Assembly: GCA_019454915.1 (NCBI GenBank)
Contig: JACFNM010000140.1
Coordinates: 1-7,508 of the forward strand
Length of the DNA: 7,508 nt
Direction of reading: 5' to 3'
Origin: Chitinophagaceae bacterium
Lineage (GTDB): Bacteria; Bacteroidota; Bacteroidia; Chitinophagales; Chitinophagaceae
Shown: piece after piece, positions 1 through 6,206 of the stretch
Numbering within the stretch: the first letter of the stretch is position 1
Layout of the letters: each line of letters opens with the position of its first letter
Made by a program: the position numbers and the translations under genes
The notes under the pieces: model-generated
Seen by the model: only the letters and a program-made list of their open reading frames with translations
Database searches by the model: none
What the model was told of the DNA's origin: nothing

Positions 1-185
1 ACTCTAAATGCAGCTACTTAATCTATTTACACAATCTATTTTATACTCTCATAAAGAAATACAGATCTCTTCTCCGAAAGACCTGAAATCTGAAATTCGT
101 TTTTACCTCGCGGACAAAAAACTTTCTATCAGAATAACTCACTGTTATTTAGTTTAGTTTTGGCTCATTCAAATTTTTCTGTAGG
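1..185. other. No gene recognised; sequence downstream of the ceramidase-like remnant
   Basis: AT-rich sequence. I read both strands and found no protein motif, RNA gene or convincing hairpin followed by a T-run. Short open stretches exist on the minus strand between about 30 and 130, but they carry no motif I recognise. This is probably 3' flanking sequence of the decayed gene at 186-509, or further decayed coding sequence. Confidence 0.4.
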
Positions 186-509
186 CTATTCTTCAATTGA
201 AACAGTTTTAAACAACTGTCGTGCTGCGTTAATCATAACATCGTCAGGGCCAGGAGCTAAAAAACTCCCGTTAGGCGCATATCCTTCGTCCAGATATTTT
301 TCCTTTGTGGACAAATATCCGTCAAACAGTCCGGCAACTCCCAGAATAAGTGTGTTCTCATACAGAGATTGCTACTTCACTTTCAACCCTATTTCCGTAA
401 ACACCTCGCCTGGAAACGTCACGAACACATTTTCTCCAATGCGGATAGATTGCAATCGCAATTGTCAATAACGCAACGCCATTTTCTCCGGTCGTTTTAA
501 GTTTTTCAT
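186..509 (-). pseudogene. C-terminal remnant of a neutral/alkaline ceramidase-like protein
   Basis: On the minus strand one frame reads, in order, QLRLQSIRIGENVFVTFPGE, VFTEIGLKVK, a stop, QSLYENTLILGVAGLFDGYL, STKEKYLDEGY, then SFLAPGPDDVMINAARQLF and a final TAG at 186-188. The pattern IRIG..VFVTFPGE.F.E.GL.K, N(T)L..GVA....GYL.T.E.Y...GY, LAPG....M..AA..L is the C-terminal half of the bacterial neutral/alkaline non-lysosomal ceramidase domain as I know it. Two in-frame stops break it: TGA at 465-467 and TAG at 372-374. The conserved pattern on both sides of each stop lies in the same frame, so they look like point mutations, not a chance ORF. The N-terminal part, several hundred residues in intact members, is absent. 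An open frame of 103 codons on the plus strand over the same bases is a shadow. Family identity is by eye. That it is a decayed coding region is the firmer claim. Confidence 0.72.
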
Positions 510-750
510 CTTGTGTAACGATTTAATCATTACTAAATAAACCTTCAAACACCTCTATCGCAATATATACAGTCGTATTTTAAATTAAAGAGTCCTTGAG
601 AACATTGAAAGAATGGTATTAACAACTTAAATGATAAAGTTTTGGCTATTTTTAAATACTCTTCAGATCGCAAGCAGTGCAGTCAAGTGTAAATATACAG
701 AACATTTTTTTAGTTTTTTTTATTTTTTTTCGGTAATTCAGAATCTAAAT
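510..750. other. AT-rich degenerate spacer between gene remnants, no gene
   Basis: No frame on either strand gives a recognisable protein. T-runs of seven and eight bases lie at about 703-730 on the plus strand, broken by single bases. On the minus strand this is an A-rich tract just after the methyltransferase remnant. Minus-strand frames here carry stops every 10-25 codons. The stretch probably holds eroded sequence left after deletion of the methyltransferase C-terminus and the ceramidase N-terminus. No terminator hairpin is visible beside the T-tract. Confidence 0.4.
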
Positions 751-791
751 CCCTGTTAACCGAAAGCTTCATTTCCTGAGCTATTCCCGCC

Positions 792-899
792 CTATCCTTT
801 AGAAGATATCACTGACAATTTCACCTTCAGGTATTCATTTGGCTGCTGACCGTAAACATATTCCGGCTGACTAAACCGTTCGTCCCAAAATGTTTTCAT
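792..899 (-). pseudogene. N-terminal remnant of a class I SAM-dependent methyltransferase
   Basis: From ATG at 897-899 the minus strand reads MKTFWDERFSQPEYVYG, then QQPNEYLKVKLSVISSKG and TAG at 792-794. The opening FWDERFS..EYVYG..PN.FL is the distinctive start of a family of TehB/tellurite-resistance-like class I SAM methyltransferases, usually about 200 aa. The start is well supported: an AAGAAGG ribosome-binding site sits a few bases upstream (about 906-912). Immediately after the stop the same frame reads G-G-N-S, where intact members have GEGRNA, the SAM-binding glycine motif. GAG to TAG, CGG to GGG and GCN to AGC changes, with the roughly seven preceding residues missing, would explain this. 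The text after that shifts frame and fades out by about 745. Only the first fifth or so of the protein is left, so no activity is expected. Confidence 0.68.
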
Positions 900-905
900 G
901 ATTAC

Positions 906-912
906 CTTCTTT
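906..912 (-). promoter_or_regulatory. Ribosome-binding site of the methyltransferase remnant
   Basis: AAGAAGG on the minus strand lies about six bases before the ATG at 897-899. It is the clearest Shine-Dalgarno-like sequence in the window and supports that ATG as the original start of the decayed methyltransferase gene. Confidence 0.45.
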
Positions 913-1036
913 AAAATTCAATATGACTCTTATTCATCCAAAACATCCTTAGAAATCCGGTAACAAACAGAACCGGCATTGCCAGCGTCATCAGCCAATG
1001 GAGAACCCGATGGGACAGCGTAAATTTATTCTGCAC
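911..1036 (-). pseudogene. N-terminal remnant of a cytochrome b561-like membrane protein
   Basis: The minus strand reads VQNKFTLSHRVLHWLMTLAM, then PVLFVTGFLRMFWMNKSHIEF and TAA at 911-913. The pattern SHR.LHW followed by a hydrophobic helix and FLR..WMNK matches the first transmembrane helix of Bacteroidota cytochrome b/b6-domain (b561-type) proteins. One of its two histidines would be a heme ligand. Intact members are near 180-200 aa with four helices, and here only about 41 codons remain. I took GTG at 1034-1036 as the left limit. The frame is also open further upstream into the 3' end of the lipoprotein gene, so the true original start is uncertain. The remnant ends in EF-stop just before the ribosome-binding site of the methyltransferase remnant, as if an internal deletion had joined helix 1 to the original last codons. 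A functional single-helix peptide is possible but unlikely. Confidence 0.66.
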
Positions 1037-1058
1037 TTTCCCGACAAAATCGAAGTTA

Positions 1059-1514
1059 TTAATTAAAATACTGGTGATACGTCTCGTATGACTTCTGCAA
1101 TTGGGCCACTAATTCTTTTGCTTTACCCGCATCCTCTTCTTTAGCCAGTTCTTCCACCATTTCCAGATGAGGATGAAGCCATTTATGTAACTCCTCATGG
1201 CTTCTTCCATCCATGGTACAGCTTTTTATTAATTGATTATTCTCTTCTTTCAGTTGTTGGGCAAGCTGTTTATAGTCCGTCTGCTGAGATTGCAGATAAC
1301 TATTGACCAATTCTTCCCCTTTGGAAACAAAAGGCTTCATTTCATCGTTCACCGTCCATTTGTTACCGTTATCCAGCTCTATTACCATGGGTATATTTTC
1401 ATCTGCTTCGCCCTCAGTAGATGCGGTTTCCTGTTCTGTTGCTTGTGATTCGGGATGGGTATTACAATTATACAATACAAAGGTTATTATAACCAAAAAA
1501 AGGATTCTTTTCAT
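1059..1514 (-). CDS. Small Cys/Met/His-rich lipoprotein of unknown function
   Basis: A 151-aa protein. Residues 1-17 form a lipoprotein signal: MKR, a hydrophobic stretch and the lipobox LYNC, with Cys17 the predicted lipidated residue. Residues 18-42 are an acidic Ser/Thr/Glu-rich linker, as in many surface or periplasmic Bacteroidota lipoproteins. Residues 43-58 (DNGNKWTVNDEMKP) precede a largely helical part. The most striking segment is 98-119: SCTM, then SHEELHKWLHPHLEM, giving Cys99, Met101, His106, His110, His114, His116 and Met119. A His also lies near the end (147). This spacing on helices suggests metal or heme binding in the periplasm, which is inference. Its stop lies about 23 bp before a cytochrome b561-like remnant on the same strand, so it was probably co-transcribed with a membrane redox protein that is now lost. 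The gene itself is intact, and it runs divergently from the glycosidase gene 42 bp away. I do not know a named family. Confidence 0.82.
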   Translation of the reverse strand: MKRILFLVIITFVLYNCNTHPESQATEQETASTEGEADENIPMVIELDNGNKWTVNDEMKPFVSKGEELVNSYLQSQQTDYKQLAQQLKEENNQLIKSCTMDGRSHEELHKWLHPHLEMVEELAKEEDAGKAKELVAQLQKSYETYHQYFN

Positions 1515-1556
1515 ATCTTTCTGATTCTAAATATTTCTTAATTCAAATCTTCTCTG
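1515..1556. promoter_or_regulatory. Divergent intergenic region between lipoprotein and glycosidase genes
   Basis: Only 42 bp separate the two divergent start codons. The stretch is AT-rich, and neither start has a Shine-Dalgarno sequence. I looked for the Bacteroidota promoter (TTTG near -33, TAnnTTTG near -7). The nearest match for the plus gene is TATCTTTC at 1514-1521, with one mismatch and no convincing -33 box. At least one promoter must therefore lie partly inside the opposite gene, where a 6-bp palindrome GGTTAT-T-ATAACC occurs at 1482-1494. Confidence 0.3.
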
Positions 1557-3161
1557 ATGCTACCCAAACAACTGCTCCTTCTGAGCCTCGTTTCTTTAGG
1601 TCAATTTTCAACGCCCCTGTTTGCTTACCGCCAGGCTACAACCGGATGCGAATTTACGGAAGATTTCTCCGTCACCGAAAATGTCCAAAATGATGAAGAA
1701 AGAGTCCATCTGACTTCACTACCCTCTTTCTTTATCAATAAAGCAAATGAACAGTTTCAAATAATCAATAACGATACCTCCGGACAGGGAATCACCCTTG
1801 GTAATCGTACATATTACCAGGCAATTGTCACAGATTTGAGCCACCGAAACCAATCTATTTCTTACATTTTAAATCGTAAATACACGGAATTAACACTCTC
1901 AATCGGGCTTATAACTCTTCAGGGCGCCCCGGTTCATTCCAGAGCCATTTTTGAGGTTTATGCGGATGGCAATAGAATTTATCATAGTGAACCGGTGGAC
2001 AAAAATACTTTCCCGGAAAAATTAAGGCTTAATATTAATCGTGCTATGGAGATTGAACTGTGGGTAAAGCCAATAGCAGATAACGAAACATCAGGCAGGA
2101 TTACTCCCGCCGGCACAAAGGCGGTATGGGCCGAACCACTACTCACTGCAGACAGAACTACGGAAGATATTTCTCCGGCAGAAGGTTACAGCTATGAGAT
2201 TAAAACACCGGATGGTTTTGGTATCAGTGTGAACAAAGACGGAAGGATAACAAGTATTAATGAGGCTTCAGGGAATCATCTTCCGCTTTGTGGGCAAACT
2301 CGACTGGGAGGTTGCGAGGATGCACAATTAATAAAAACAGACTCCTTGAACAACGGTGGCTTTTCTTTCACTCATTTAGTTTCGGATAATGATAACAACC
2401 GGTGTTATATCACTGAATATTTTAGACCTGAAAAAAATGCAATTAAATGGACCGTCGAAATAAGCGGTGAAAGCAGTGCCTGGAGTACATCCGTCATACC
2501 TTGGATAAAATGGCCGGCGAACGAAAGTTCAAGATACTGGACAGCATGGTCCAGTCCGGATCCTTTCCGGCAAAATGCAAACTATTCAAACAACAATCTC
2601 GTGGATAATCGCTGGAAAGATCCTCTTGTTACGCGGCCATTCTCAGATGTTGCCAGATGGTTTGGTTGTGATCCAGCCTGGGTCACCTCCACGTCAGGGA
2701 ATCTTTTTTCAATTCCGATTGTCAGTATTATTGACTCTAACAGTACATACGGTTACAGTTTTGTGCAATCCCCTGACGATCCCCTGTTGTATCTGAAACT
2801 AATTACGACAAGAGAAGGGCTGGTCGAGTTTCAGCATCGTTATCATCGTATTGATTCAGTCCATACCCTGCACTTCACCATGTATCTGGTACAGCATGAA
2901 AAAGACTGGCGTAGCGGGTTAGCCTGGATGACCAGACATTATCCGGATTACTTTGAACCCGTTGAAAGTGCGAAAAACCTGTTTGGACTATCTGCTTATA
3001 CAACCTGGATAAACGAATTGGATACCCTAAAACTCAGGAAAATGGGTTTTAAATTTAACTGGAAAACAATCTTCGACTCTCCCTATCCGGACATGTTTAT
3101 GCCACCCGCCCAAAAAATGGAAAACATTTGGAACACCGGAGGAAGCTGCGCATGTGAATGA
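1557..3161 (+). CDS. 5' fragment of the putative secreted glycosidase: signal peptide, NPCBM-like domain, beta-sandwich
   Basis: A 534-aa frame. Residues 1-23 are a signal peptide: Lys4, a Leu-rich core and probable cleavage after LFA. Residues about 77-197 look like an NPCBM domain: GITLGNRTYYQAI, SISYILNRKYTELTLSIGL, FEVYADGNRIYHSEPV, a closing LRLNI...IELWVKPI, and KAVWAEPLL in place of the usual D.A.W.DA.L ending. Residues about 210-460 are rich in alternating beta pattern and Trp (WTVEISG, VIPWIKWP, SRYWTAWSSPDPF), like the beta-sandwich that precedes the barrel in GH31/GH36-type enzymes. From about 463, DWRSGLAWMTRHYPDYFEP leads into the barrel, with LFGLSAYTTW and GFKFNWKTIFDSPYPDMF as its first strands. 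The true frame is probably lost around residue 520. Start ATG 1557 is chosen because the signal peptide begins there. It has no Shine-Dalgarno sequence. Confidence 0.75.
   Translation: MLPKQLLLLSLVSLGQFSTPLFAYRQATTGCEFTEDFSVTENVQNDEERVHLTSLPSFFINKANEQFQIINNDTSGQGITLGNRTYYQAIVTDLSHRNQSISYILNRKYTELTLSIGLITLQGAPVHSRAIFEVYADGNRIYHSEPVDKNTFPEKLRLNINRAMEIELWVKPIADNETSGRITPAGTKAVWAEPLLTADRTTEDISPAEGYSYEIKTPDGFGISVNKDGRITSINEASGNHLPLCGQTRLGGCEDAQLIKTDSLNNGGFSFTHLVSDNDNNRCYITEYFRPEKNAIKWTVEISGESSAWSTSVIPWIKWPANESSRYWTAWSSPDPFRQNANYSNNNLVDNRWKDPLVTRPFSDVARWFGCDPAWVTSTSGNLFSIPIVSIIDSNSTYGYSFVQSPDDPLLYLKLITTREGLVEFQHRYHRIDSVHTLHFTMYLVQHEKDWRSGLAWMTRHYPDYFEPVESAKNLFGLSAYTTWINELDTLKLRKMGFKFNWKTIFDSPYPDMFMPPAQKMENIWNTGGSCACE
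3112..3161 (+). other. Probable frameshift site (six-A run) in the glycosidase gene
   Basis: Reading moves from the 5' frame to the next frame, equal to one extra base (or two missing). Neither frame has a stop between the A-run at 3112-3117 and the 5' stop at 3159-3161, so the shift can sit anywhere here or somewhat upstream. Removing one A from the run gives a continuous join: MFMPPAQKWKTFGTPEEAAH and on into VNEQAGHAPY. The homopolymer makes slippage or a base-call error the simplest cause. Confidence 0.6.
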
Positions 3162-4299
3162 ACAAGCGGGGCATGCGCCTTATCAGGGAGGACCAATACG
3201 AAGAAAGGATCTTGAAATCTACTCCCGCAAAATGCAAGACTACGGATTTAAGGTACTTAACTATTTTAATGTAACTGAGTTCGGGACTGATATAAAAAAT
3301 CCCGGAGAGCACACGATAACAGTAAGGGCAAAAGATTTATGGAAAGACCCCAATGATTTCCTTTACGGAAAGATCAGTGATGGCATTCTATATAATGAAG
3401 ACGATACCGGCAAACTAATTAAAACCTGGGAAGGAGGAATCGTCATGGATCCCGGTGCCTTTAATTTTCAAAACTATCTGGTTGACCAGGGTAAGCGAAT
3501 GCTTCGTTTCCTGCCTTCTTCTGCCGGTATTTGCATAGACAGATTAGACTGGCTGACTTTTTTCAATACGAAAGCGGATGACGGTGCTACCTGGTACAAC
3601 GATTCTCCGGCAAGATCTCTCTTTAACTCCTGGAGGCAACTGATGTCCAGGTTAGGTCCTTTGTTCCGTGGGAGAAATAAAGCCATATTTATAAACGCAG
3701 TCTCTTCGGTAAGGCTCGATATTATGAAGTATGTGGATGGTATTTACGATGAACATAACGATCGTGGGGCTGCCCTGAATGTCAGTACGTTTCTTGGGCT
3801 GTATAAACCTATTAACACCTGGACTACTGATGAAAGATCTTTACAACCTGATCCGGATTTTTACTTTCAACGCTTCCTGTATTTGGGCGCCTTCCCCACT
3901 GCTCCTCTTCCCTTTAATAATCATGCAATCCGTCCCAGTCAATATAATGACAGTTGCTATCTTTCATATGGACATTTATTTCAGTTGATGAATCAAAGGC
4001 GTTGGGTACTACTACCTAAAGTAGTCGCCATTAAAGACGAGCTCGCAAAAGTCAATATCTTCAGCGTACCGGATGGATATGTGTTACCCATTGTCCTGGC
4101 AAATGATGAAGTGACAAGTGTAGAGTTGGAGATCGATCACCCGAAACTCGGACACTTTGATCCAAAAAAGATAGAAGTATTCCTACCTGCAACAGACCAG
4201 CCTATATCTCCCCGGGGTTTTAAGAGTGTAGATAACCGTATTGTTTTGGACGTCCCGTTGAAGCACAGGTGCGCCGTTGTGAAGATACCAACAGGCTAA
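3154..4299 (+). CDS. 3' fragment of the putative secreted glycosidase: barrel and C-terminal beta domain
   Basis: A 381-aa frame if started at GTG 3154, which is probably not a real start: no ribosome-binding site, no signal peptide, and it begins inside a domain. It continues the TIM-barrel-like part: MQDYGFKVLNYFNVTEFG (28-44, strand then helix boundary), WEGGIVMDPGAF (92-103), AGICIDRLDWLTFF (124-137, an end-of-strand acidic pair Asp129/Asp132, candidate nucleophile), NKAIFINAVSS (175-185) and YVDGIYDEHND (193-203, with Asp195, Asp199 and Glu200 as candidate acid/base). Then come FLYLGAFPTAPLPFNNHAI and the Trp-rich RRWVLLPKVVA. A C-terminal beta domain follows from about 300 (VPDGYVLPIVLANDEVTSVE). 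Catalytic assignments are inference from placement. Length and layout fit a glycosidase, but the family is unknown to me. Confidence 0.68.
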   Translation: MNEQAGHAPYQGGPIRRKDLEIYSRKMQDYGFKVLNYFNVTEFGTDIKNPGEHTITVRAKDLWKDPNDFLYGKISDGILYNEDDTGKLIKTWEGGIVMDPGAFNFQNYLVDQGKRMLRFLPSSAGICIDRLDWLTFFNTKADDGATWYNDSPARSLFNSWRQLMSRLGPLFRGRNKAIFINAVSSVRLDIMKYVDGIYDEHNDRGAALNVSTFLGLYKPINTWTTDERSLQPDPDFYFQRFLYLGAFPTAPLPFNNHAIRPSQYNDSCYLSYGHLFQLMNQRRWVLLPKVVAIKDELAKVNIFSVPDGYVLPIVLANDEVTSVELEIDHPKLGHFDPKKIEVFLPATDQPISPRGFKSVDNRIVLDVPLKHRCAVVKIPTG

Positions 4300-4351
4300 C
4301 CACTCTGGTTCCGGCATTCCTCATAACCTCACCTTATCAGGATGATATGAT
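4300..4351. other. Convergent intergenic region, no strong terminator
   Basis: The glycosidase (plus) and uxuA (minus) end 52 bp apart, facing each other. Two small hairpins are possible: AACCA-CTC-TGGTT at 4298-4310, overlapping the glycosidase stop, and TATCA-GGA-TGATA at 4335-4347. Each has only five base pairs and no T-run, so neither is a convincing intrinsic terminator. Confidence 0.3.
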
Positions 4352-5413
4352 TCACAACTGCGCCATCAGGGCTTTCATATAACCCATAGCATAGGCCATT
4401 CCTGCATGCCAGGGAGCATCACAATTCATGTGCGGAGTATGATCAGGTATTAATACACCATCAAAATTTTTCGCCTGCAGGATTTTTAAAATGCGCATCA
4501 TATCAATATCTCCTTCGTCTATAAAGACCTCTTTATATTCCGGCACCTTACCTCTTACATTTCTAAAATGGATATAGGCGATGTGATCGGCATACTGTTC
4601 GGTAGCTTCATAGATATCTCCTTCCTGCATCTCGGCTATTGAGCCCAGACAGAACTCCAGTGCATTACTTCTGCCGGGTTTCATATCCAGCAGTTTCTGA
4701 TAGAGTCGCGGCTGATAGACCAGCCGGGGAGTTTGTCTGATATAAGGCATAGGGGGATCGTCCGGATGTGCAGCCAATCTGACGCCCGCCTCTTCCGCCA
4801 CCGGTATCAGTTCATCGAGGAAATACTGAACCCGGCTCCATAGTTCTTCATGTTCAATTTTTTGAAGATATCCGTCTCTTTTCTGTCTGTGATCATAACG
4901 CATGTTCCATACCATTCCATTAGGTATGGGTGCGTCATCTACCTTATCCATCCCTACACTGAGTGCGCCTCCTCTTGCAAAAGGTCCTGTTATTCTGCTC
5001 GCCACGCCCGCCAGAGAAAAATTGTAACCCATAATCGGTATGCCTGCGCGGCCGATTATCCGGATCTGTTCTTTCAATTGCTCTATCTGTTTTTTCTTTT
5101 CCGGGCCATCGAGCAACACATCGTACCACATCGCCGGATCAAAGTTTTCAATAGCTTCCCAGGTTAATCCGTGAGCGCTCAAGTCTTTCTTTATCCGCAG
5201 CAATTGCTCCAAAGTCCAGAGAGAACCATCGCCTGCATAGCCCCAACCGATTTCACTACTTCCAACAGGTTGCCCTTCTTTACCGGCTCCGCTGCGGTTA
5301 TTGAAATAATCTACCAAATGAATAACTACATGCGTGGCTCCACATTGCCTGGCAAACTGATAGTGATCTGCGTTCAGCATGTGCCGATATAATCCGAAAC
5401 CGAGCTTGATCAT
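4352..5413 (-). CDS. uxuA: Mannonate dehydratase (UxuA family, divergent)
   Basis: A 353-aa cytoplasmic TIM-barrel protein. UxuA enzymes dehydrate D-mannonate to 2-keto-3-deoxy-D-gluconate with Mn2+ or a similar metal, in glucuronate breakdown. The family metal ligands are visible: His216 in AAHPDDPP, Cys255 in LEFCLGS, His282 in AYIHFRNV and Asp324 in LIPDHTPH. Their spacing (39, 27, 42) is close to that known for the family. FIDEGDIDMMRILK (297-310) matches the usual EGDvDM motif. Length fits the short Gram-positive-type enzymes rather than the ~394-aa E. coli form. Two things are odd. The N-terminal barrel has an insert (about 38-65: NNRSGAGKEGQPVG and on). The region that normally reads cYNFMPvfDW is here GYNFSLAGVASRITGPFARG (129-148). 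The substrate could therefore be mannonate or a close relative. It is last in the operon, 22 bp after the SDR gene. The start follows an A-rich leader without a clear ribosome-binding site. Confidence 0.83.
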   Translation of the reverse strand: MIKLGFGLYRHMLNADHYQFARQCGATHVVIHLVDYFNNRSGAGKEGQPVGSSEIGWGYAGDGSLWTLEQLLRIKKDLSAHGLTWEAIENFDPAMWYDVLLDGPEKKKQIEQLKEQIRIIGRAGIPIMGYNFSLAGVASRITGPFARGGALSVGMDKVDDAPIPNGMVWNMRYDHRQKRDGYLQKIEHEELWSRVQYFLDELIPVAEEAGVRLAAHPDDPPMPYIRQTPRLVYQPRLYQKLLDMKPGRSNALEFCLGSIAEMQEGDIYEATEQYADHIAYIHFRNVRGKVPEYKEVFIDEGDIDMMRILKILQAKNFDGVLIPDHTPHMNCDAPWHAGMAYAMGYMKALMAQL

Positions 5414-5435
5414 TTTCTTTTATTATTTTATGCTT

Positions 5436-6185
5436 TCAAAATCCGATTGAATTACCACCATCCACCGGTAAACAAACGCCGGTAATAAATGCCGCCGCAT
5501 CCGAAGCCAGAAAGGCCGCTGCCTTACCAATATCAGCAGCATCACCGAATCTGCCTACCGGTGTACGGCTCAATATCTTTTCTTTTCGCGAAGGGTCCTT
5601 ATCCAATGCTGCCAACATCATTTTCGATTCTATAAAGCCCGGCGCTCTTGCATTAAATCTGACACCCGTATGCGCATACTCAACCGTCAGCGTACGCAAT
5701 AATCCAAACAAAGCCGATTTTGAAGCGCTATACGAAAGCACCTGGGGTAATCCGTAAAAAGCCGTCATTGAACTGATAAAAAGCACTGACCCTTTCTTGC
5801 GGGGGATCATATATTTCAATACCTCACGCGTTAGAGCAAATACCGAGCTTAAATTGGTATTGATCACCTCATCAAATTCCGCATCAGTAGTATCGAGTGA
5901 TGGCTTCTTGATTTGCCTTCCTGCATTATTGACCAGAATGGAGATGGCACCTATATTTTTTTCTATGTCTTGTATTAACACAGGGAGATGCTTCTTATCG
6001 GTTACATCATTGACACAATAAAAACAGTTTTCTCCCAACATCTTTTGGGCATCCCGAAGTTTTTCTTCTGTTCTCCCGGTTAAAACCACCTTAGCGCCAA
6101 GTCCAATCATTTCTTTCACTATACCCAAACCTATTCCGCTTCCGCCTCCTGTAATCAGGGCTGTCTCTCCTGTTAAATTAATCAT
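5436..6185 (-). CDS. SDR family oxidoreductase, probably uronate/aldonate reductase
   Basis: A 249-aa classical short-chain dehydrogenase/reductase with a Rossmann fold. Visible motifs are TGGGSGIG (12-19, NAD(P) binding), NNAG (86-89), Asn111, Ser139 and YSASK with Tyr152 and Lys156, which complete the catalytic tetrad, and the PGF motif (182-184). The end VDGGNSIGF is typical of the KduD/gluconate 5-dehydrogenase group. Placed between a hexuronate transporter and UxuA, its best-supported job is reduction of D-fructuronate to D-mannonate, the role of the SDR-type UxuB (YjmF) of Bacillus. Alternatives are KduD-like 2-keto-3-deoxygluconate oxidoreductase or a gluconate 5-dehydrogenase. Sequence alone does not separate these. 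It lies 21 bp after the transporter and 22 bp before uxuA, so it is co-transcribed. Arg180 in FNARAPGF stands where most relatives have a small or hydrophobic residue (NA-I/V-APG). Confidence 0.88.
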   Translation of the reverse strand: MINLTGETALITGGGSGIGLGIVKEMIGLGAKVVLTGRTEEKLRDAQKMLGENCFYCVNDVTDKKHLPVLIQDIEKNIGAISILVNNAGRQIKKPSLDTTDAEFDEVINTNLSSVFALTREVLKYMIPRKKGSVLFISSMTAFYGLPQVLSYSASKSALFGLLRTLTVEYAHTGVRFNARAPGFIESKMMLAALDKDPSRKEKILSRTPVGRFGDAADIGKAAAFLASDAAAFITGVCLPVDGGNSIGF

Positions 6186-6206
6186 GATTCACTGTCTTAA
6201 AAAAAC

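Larger units (their letters stand above)
1557..4299 (+). pseudogene. Frameshifted secreted putative glycoside hydrolase with NPCBM-like domain (whole locus)
   Basis: Two overlapping plus-strand frames, 1557-3161 and 3154-4299, read as one protein of about 913 aa split by a single-base shift. The first frame ends in a short tail (NTGGSCACE) that looks like out-of-frame sequence. The second begins mid-domain with no signal peptide. Its frame continues upstream without a stop as FGTPEEAAHVNEQAGH. The likely architecture is: signal peptide, NPCBM-like carbohydrate-binding domain, galactose-mutarotase-like beta-sandwich, TIM-barrel-like catalytic region, C-terminal beta domain. It resembles large secreted glycosidases of clan GH-D/GH31 layout, but I cannot assign a GH family, and the activity is unproven. 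It lies tail-to-tail with a hexuronate operon, which suggests a role in releasing a uronic-acid-containing sugar. The break could be a real mutation, a base-calling error at an A-run or, least likely, programmed frameshifting. Confidence 0.68.

Noticed and set aside
160..471. 103-codon open frame on the plus strand
   Set aside because: It lies opposite a recognisable, stop-interrupted ceramidase-like sequence on the minus strand. Its own translation has no family features and no ribosome-binding site.
1233..1524. Two plus-strand open frames of about 70 codons
   Set aside because: They are antisense to the lipoprotein gene, which has a signal peptide, lipobox and coherent composition.
3154..3160. 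GTG 3154 or ATG 3158-3160 as a genuine start of a second protein
   Set aside because: GTG 3154 lacks a ribosome-binding site and begins mid-domain, and its frame runs on upstream without a stop. The ATG at 3158-3160 is in another frame. A frameshifted single gene explains the data better.
4298..4347. Two small inverted repeats as terminators between convergent genes
   Set aside because: Stems of five base pairs with three-base loops and no T-run are too weak to call.
4850..5167. 105-codon plus-strand frame inside uxuA
   Set aside because: Antisense shadow of a well-supported enzyme gene. It is Cys/His/Tyr-rich with no motif.
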